NCBI GenBank assembly: GCA_964508135.1 | Contig: CAZDSU010000028.1 | Coordinates: 11,096 to 75,095 of the forward strand | Length of the DNA: 64,000 nucleotides | Source: UBA6168 sp964508135 | Lineage (GTDB): Bacteria > Bacteroidota > Bacteroidia > Chitinophagales > Saprospiraceae | Reading direction: 5' to 3' | Part shown: piece by piece, positions 59,621 to 64,000 of the stretch | Layout of the letters: the number at the start of each line of letters is the position of its first letter | Position numbering within the stretch: position 1 is the first letter of the stretch | The notes under the pieces: model-generated | The model's input: only the letters and a program-made list of their open reading frames with translations | Database searches by the model: none | What the model was told of the DNA's origin: nothing | Position numbers and translations under genes: made by a program

Positions 59621-62600
59621 TCAAAGGCCCGATTGTTGGCGGTACTCGCCTGGGGACATGCCAAACTCCTGCACGAAGACCCGTGCGAAATAGGAGGGGT
59701 CAGAAAAACCACATTGGTAGGCTACCTCGGAGATGTTGAGGTCGGGGTCTTTCAGCAGGGCCTTTGACCTGGATAAACGCAGGGAACGGAAATACTGGAC
59801 CGGGGCTTCACCGGTCACGGCGGTCATCTTGCGGCGTATTTGGGAACTGCTCATGGCCATTTGGCGGGCCAACTGTTCCACACCAAATTCTGCATCGTCC
59901 AAGTGTTCCTCCAGGACGTTGCGAACTTTGGTCAGGAATGCATCTTCCCTTGCGATAGGGGCAGCGGTGTTGAGGTCGGGTGGCAGCACCTCCCCTTCCG
60001 TCTTGGCCCTCAAACTGAAGTACTTTTGGAGGTTGCGCCGCAGCTCCACCAATTTTTCCAACCGGATAAACAGTTCTTCTTTCAAAAATGGCTTTGACAA
60101 ATAAGCGTCTGCGCCAACGCCCAGCCCCTCCAGCCTGGACGGTACGTCTGCCTTGGCCGTGAGCAGCACGATGGGCACGTGGCTGGTGCGCTCGTCGTTC
60201 TTCAGTGTCTGGCAGACTTCGAAGCCGTCCTTTTCCGGCATCATCACGTCGCTGATGATGATGTCGGGAATGGTCTCCAGGGCCTTTTCGATGCCAATGG
60301 CCCCGTTCTCGGCCCACTCGATGGCATAACGGCCCTGCAAACAGGCTTTAATATAAATGGCCACGTCCGGGTTGTCCTCGATGAGCAGTAACAATGGCAA
60401 ATCTGTATGGGGCGGCAAGGGGTTTTCCGCTGTTTGAATTGCCGCCATTTCGTCCGAAAAGGAAGGAGCCATCATAAGCGGGGCAGGGAGGTTGGCGACG
60501 CCCTTTTCTGCGTTCTGGTTGATGGGCAGGGAAACGGTGAACTCCGTCCCTTCCCCGTCCGGGGTTGGGCTTTGTACGGTTATTTTTCCGCCCATGAGTT
60601 CCACCAGTTCCTTGGTCAGCGTCAGGCCGATGCCGGTGCCTTCCCCCCGCCGGGTGGCAGCGTCATCTACCTGATAGAAGCGTTCGAAAACATGGGGCAG
60701 CTTGTCGGGCGGAATGCCGATGCCGTTGTCTTTTACCCGCAGCAAAAGTTGGTTGTTTTCTTCCAGAATTTCCAAAACGATGTTGCCGTTTTGCCGGGTA
60801 AACTTGATGGCATTGGACAATAGATTGGAGATGATGATGGCCAGCCTTTTTTCATCAAAATCCATGACGAGTCGGTCTGCTGATTTGAGAAAAACGAGGC
60901 GGATGTTTTTGGTGGCGGCCAGCGACTGAAAGGATTCCAACATGTATTGGACATAAGGCACGACATCGGCCTGCACCAGTTCCAGTTTCAGGTGACCTGA
61001 TTCCAGTTTTGCCAAATCAAGCAACTGGTTGACCAGTCCCAGCAGGCCCTCGCTGTTCCTTTTGATCAATTCTTTGGCGTTGGCGGGGTTTTCAATCATG
61101 TCGGCCATGCCAGAAATGACGGTGAGCGGGGTGCGGAACTCGTGCGTGATATTGGTGTACAGTTTTGTCTTGATGGAATCAATTTCCTGAAGGTGCTTAT
61201 TCTCTGCTTCTTCCTTCAAATGCCTGATTTGGTTTTTGCGGATAAAATACAAAGCGGACAAAATAACCAGCACGTACAAGCAGAACGCCCACCACCGCTT
61301 ATAGAAAAATTCCTGCACGTTCACGGGTATCACGATAGGTGGGTCCGACCATCGCCCCCAGCCATCGGCACCTTTAATGAGGATGTTGTACTTGCCGGGC
61401 GGGAGGGCGTTCAACGACAACTGGCGCTGATTTCCGATGTAGTTCCAGTCTTTGTCGTGCCCCTCTATTTTGTAGGCAAAGGTGCTCCGCTCCGGTGCGA
61501 TATAGTTGGAAAGCGCAAAATTGATTTTCAGGTTGCGGTTGGCGGCGGGCACTGTGATGCGTTCGTTTTGCTTGAACTTTGGAAAAAGGTCAATGGGCAT
61601 CAGCGACCGTCCCTGCACCTCGTTGCTCAATCCAGTTAGGTAGATATGGGGTGGCGTGCCTTCCTGGATGCGCTTTTTCAACAGCTTGGGGTCAATGAAG
61701 CTGAGGCCTGCATTGGAGCCAAAAACAAGGCGCCCATCGTCCATCTTCATCGCCGACCAGCGGTTGCACTCGTCATCCGCAAGGCCGTCCGGCTTGAATA
61801 TTTTCCCAAGTACCATGCCCTCTGGCGAGAGCAGCGTGATGCCGTTGTAAGTTCCCGCCCAGATGTTGCCGTCATCATCTTCGAGGAGGGTGGCCACCAA
61901 ATTATTGGACAAGCCCTTCGTCTGGTCAATGGTCTTCACGCTACCATCGGATGGGTCGTAAATCAAAACGCCATTGATTAAGGTCCCCAACCACAGCCTC
62001 CCTTTGGCGTCTTCGTGAATCCGAATCACGGTAGTCGGGCTTCCGAGGTTGACCCATTGATATGCACCCGTTCGTGGGTCAACGCAGAGGAGGCCTTTGT
62101 TGCAAGCAGCCCAAATGAGATTCCTGGAGGAAACGAACAACTGATTGAGACCATATGGTTCTATACTCAACTTCTCGTTGAGCAATTGTGTTTTCCCAGT
62201 CTGCGTGTTCAATAGGTACAGTCTGTTTTTGGCGACAAAAACGATGCGATTTTCATCCAGAAAGTCGTACCTCACCAATCCCATCTCAAGCTGAAAACTG
62301 TCTAAGCGGTTTTGCACTGGTTGATACCTGAACAAATAGGTCTTTCCAACGTGGCGTGTGCCATTTTTCGGTAACCAGATATTGCCCCTTTTGTCCACTT
62401 TCACATCTCCGTCTCCAAGCTTTCCGCCCCCGGCAATAAAACGACCGGTGGGTTTCCAGTCCCCCTTCTCATGGTACAAAAAGCCGTACTTGCCAGCATA
62501 GATGGTGTCTCGTGCGAGCTGGATAATGCTTCTGTTCTGCTTGAAGTTAAGTGTTTTTTGGATGGCATTTAAAAACGTAAACTCCACAAAGCGCAGGCCA

Positions 62601-63733
62601 GGGCGATGGTACACTATGCCATGTTTAAAATCATTGCTCATCCAACTTCTATTAGTGCCACCGACAAACAATGACTTATCCCACGCTATGGGTGTATAGT
62701 CAAATGCCTGCTGTCTATCATCCACCAACGTAGCACTGGGCACGGTGTCTTTGTTCAGGTACCAAAGCAGCATATTACCCTTTAGGTCGCTCGATAACAA
62801 ACTTTCTATAACATCATTGGACTTCCAGGTGGGAGGCAAATACGGATTTTGGGCAAAGCGATCCGTTGCCTCATCCCAATGGTAGATACCACCGCAGTTT
62901 ATCCAGATGCCATTTCCCGGTGAGCTTAAAATCTGACTGGCATACCTTTGTGGGTCGTCAGCACCAGGCAAAGTGTATTCACGCACTGTTCCGCCTTTTC
63001 TGTTGATTCGATAAGTATGACCCGCAGAATGGGCCACCCAAATATCTTTTTCTGTAACGGTAAGATATAATTTGAGCCCTTGGGGGGCTTGAGGTTCCGT
63101 TTTAAAACTGTACAACGAACGGATTGCCCCATCCCGGATTCTCAGAATTTTTCCTGTGCGGGTGCTTTCTTTGTAGGCACAAACAAATAAAGCTCCGTCA
63201 GCAAAGGCAACATTCCGCACGACCAATTGCTCATCTATGTCGAAACATTGGGTGACTCCGGTAATGGCATTGAACTGGAATACACCACTTTGGAGGCTGT
63301 CCTTTTCGTTTCGAAAGTCATAAAACCCATATATCACGTCTGGAACGGGTGCCACATTATAATAGATATAATTATGGTCATGTGCCAACTTGAACCCAGA
63401 AGGATAGGCCCTGGAGCCATCAAAATCGTACACCTGTAGCGCGCCAGAGGCGTAATAGGTTTCGCAAGAAACAAGATGCAGTCGCCCACGACTATCGAGC
63501 AGCACCTGCCGAATGCAACCATCCGGCAAGCCTTCTGGTATGCCATAAGAATGTTCTACAACTTGGTAAAAAGCAGGTGGGGCGGGGGTCTTTTGACCGA
63601 AGGCAAGGTTTGGAAGGCATAATGAGCCCAGCAACAACAAAAGTGAGAAAAATACATTGGCAGCGGTACGAAACTTAAGGCTCGTACTGCCCAAAAGGTA
63701 AGCTCCAACTTTATTCAGACAGTTCCGCATCAA
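59621..63733 (-). CDS. Hybrid two-component system sensor/regulator (HTCS-like, AraC output)
   Basis: A 1370-residue one-protein signalling system. After a signal sequence (about 25-46) comes a periplasmic two-component-regulator beta-propeller (about 50-740), a Y_Y_Y domain (745-808; FAYKIEGHDKDWNYIG) and a membrane helix (about 815-833). Inside are a HisKA domain with His863 (ITHEFRTPLTV), a HATPase_c domain (about 960-1065; DNGIGIPPDKLPHVFERFY, GEGTGIGLTLTKELV), a receiver with Asp near 1159 (IIISDVMMPEKDG), and an AraC-type HTH (1265-1370; VAYQCGFSDPSYFARVF). This layout usually controls polysaccharide-use genes, but none is adjacent. Confidence 0.94.
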   Translation of the reverse strand: MMRNCLNKVGAYLLGSTSLKFRTAANVFFSLLLLLGSLCLPNLAFGQKTPAPPAFYQVVEHSYGIPEGLPDGCIRQVLLDSRGRLHLVSCETYYASGALQVYDFDGSRAYPSGFKLAHDHNYIYYNVAPVPDVIYGFYDFRNEKDSLQSGVFQFNAITGVTQCFDIDEQLVVRNVAFADGALFVCAYKESTRTGKILRIRDGAIRSLYSFKTEPQAPQGLKLYLTVTEKDIWVAHSAGHTYRINRKGGTVREYTLPGADDPQRYASQILSSPGNGIWINCGGIYHWDEATDRFAQNPYLPPTWKSNDVIESLLSSDLKGNMLLWYLNKDTVPSATLVDDRQQAFDYTPIAWDKSLFVGGTNRSWMSNDFKHGIVYHRPGLRFVEFTFLNAIQKTLNFKQNRSIIQLARDTIYAGKYGFLYHEKGDWKPTGRFIAGGGKLGDGDVKVDKRGNIWLPKNGTRHVGKTYLFRYQPVQNRLDSFQLEMGLVRYDFLDENRIVFVAKNRLYLLNTQTGKTQLLNEKLSIEPYGLNQLFVSSRNLIWAACNKGLLCVDPRTGAYQWVNLGSPTTVIRIHEDAKGRLWLGTLINGVLIYDPSDGSVKTIDQTKGLSNNLVATLLEDDDGNIWAGTYNGITLLSPEGMVLGKIFKPDGLADDECNRWSAMKMDDGRLVFGSNAGLSFIDPKLLKKRIQEGTPPHIYLTGLSNEVQGRSLMPIDLFPKFKQNERITVPAANRNLKINFALSNYIAPERSTFAYKIEGHDKDWNYIGNQRQLSLNALPPGKYNILIKGADGWGRWSDPPIVIPVNVQEFFYKRWWAFCLYVLVILSALYFIRKNQIRHLKEEAENKHLQEIDSIKTKLYTNITHEFRTPLTVISGMADMIENPANAKELIKRNSEGLLGLVNQLLDLAKLESGHLKLELVQADVVPYVQYMLESFQSLAATKNIRLVFLKSADRLVMDFDEKRLAIIISNLLSNAIKFTRQNGNIVLEILEENNQLLLRVKDNGIGIPPDKLPHVFERFYQVDDAATRRGEGTGIGLTLTKELVELMGGKITVQSPTPDGEGTEFTVSLPINQNAEKGVANLPAPLMMAPSFSDEMAAIQTAENPLPPHTDLPLLLLIEDNPDVAIYIKACLQGRYAIEWAENGAIGIEKALETIPDIIISDVMMPEKDGFEVCQTLKNDERTSHVPIVLLTAKADVPSRLEGLGVGADAYLSKPFLKEELFIRLEKLVELRRNLQKYFSLRAKTEGEVLPPDLNTAAPIAREDAFLTKVRNVLEEHLDDAEFGVEQLARQMAMSSSQIRRKMTAVTGEAPVQYFRSLRLSRSKALLKDPDLNISEVAYQCGFSDPSYFARVFVQEFGMSPGEYRQQSGL

Positions 63734-64000
63734 ACGATTTCCCCTTTGTCAATGCCCCCGTATTTCTTTGTTTGCACGCAAACAGAAACAGGGAGCTATG
63801 GTTTTCCCATACCCAAAGGTAATCAAAGTTAAAAAAGGAAAAGCCGAACAATAGAAACATCCTAAATACCTATGAATTGAAGCTTGCCTAGCTTAGGCTA
63901 TGCTAACTGATTTTGAAACCATACAGAAATAAAGTCCGAGGAATTCTTTGAAATCTGGAAAGAAAAAGGCAGGTGATATTTGTGTTGCGAAACAACAAAT
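63734..64000. other. Upstream region of the hybrid regulator, no gene seen
   Basis: AT-rich sequence to the window end. It holds a small dyad GTTTGC-AC-GCAAAC at 63769-63782 that could be a binding site for the regulator's own AraC domain. No coding region was found. Confidence 0.35.

Noticed and set aside
1..64000. tRNA and rRNA genes
   Set aside because: No cloverleaf-like segments with the T-loop GGTTCGAATCC-type pattern and no rRNA conserved blocks were noticed. A dedicated scan would be needed to exclude an unusual tRNA.

Overview
The window looks like a scaffold of a Bacteroidota genome, most likely the Saprospiria/Saprospiraceae lineage. The signs are several very large secreted proteins ending in type IX secretion (T9SS) type-B sorting domains, a PorP/SprF-type outer-membrane partner, a one-protein hybrid two-component system, promoters of the TTTG...TAnnTTTG type, almost no Shine-Dalgarno sequences, and abundant 7-8 bp intergenic microsatellites. 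A run of exactly 100 N at 52348-52447 lies inside a tandem-repeat gene and marks an unresolved assembly gap. No rRNA, tRNA or CRISPR array was seen.

Layout. 1-3500: the edge of a response regulator, a small glycine-rich membrane peptide, and a T9SS-secreted fibronectin-type protein. 3955-20866: mostly housekeeping and envelope genes: MerR-type regulator, metallo-beta-lactamase-fold hydrolase, ABC ATPase, mnmG, a small operon with a DUF6934 protein, a DUF1015 protein, a DUF6089 barrel protein, a frameshifted lytic transglycosylase, panD, a flippase-like membrane protein, a heptose-1-phosphate adenylyltransferase, a DUF4294 protein, a pterin dehydratase, a glucosaminidase divergent from a LexA-like regulator, and a large membrane protein. 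20924-27454: an accessory stretch with a UPF0175/DUF3368 toxin-antitoxin pair, a Tat-exported oxidoreductase with a DoxX protein, then a TIR-FGE fusion whose C-terminus looks like a diversity-generating retroelement (DGR) variable region, a truncated Avd-like gene, a REP-associated Y1 transposase flanked by about 68-bp inverted repeats, a second TIR protein and a DUF6155 protein. 27512-32565: acyl-CoA synthetase/GNAT fusion, secreted esterase, AAA/DUF4143 ATPase. 32758-39765: a 2335-residue T9SS adhesin-like protein with 19 PKD-like repeats. 40347-47341: purE/purK, an OmpA-DUF6624 protein, and a YdbS/YdbT-like PH-domain pair split by a PIN toxin-antitoxin module. 47747-54338: a HYR/PKD T9SS protein, its PorP/SprF partner and a LuxR-type response regulator. 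54467-63733: META lipoprotein, secreted trypsin-like protease, possible beta-pore-forming toxin, and a periplasm-sensing hybrid two-component system.

How they work together. Four T9SS substrates, one orphan T9SS tail and one PorP/SprF protein point to heavy investment in surface adhesion, gliding or polymer use. The most notable locus is 24144-27454. A TIR effector domain is fused to a formylglycine-generating-enzyme-like fold ending in a DGR-style variable region, next to an Avd remnant cut off by a transposase element. No reverse transcriptase or template repeat is in the window, so any diversification must be supplied from elsewhere or be extinct. A second theme is small repeats and hairpins, including some lying inside coding sequence.
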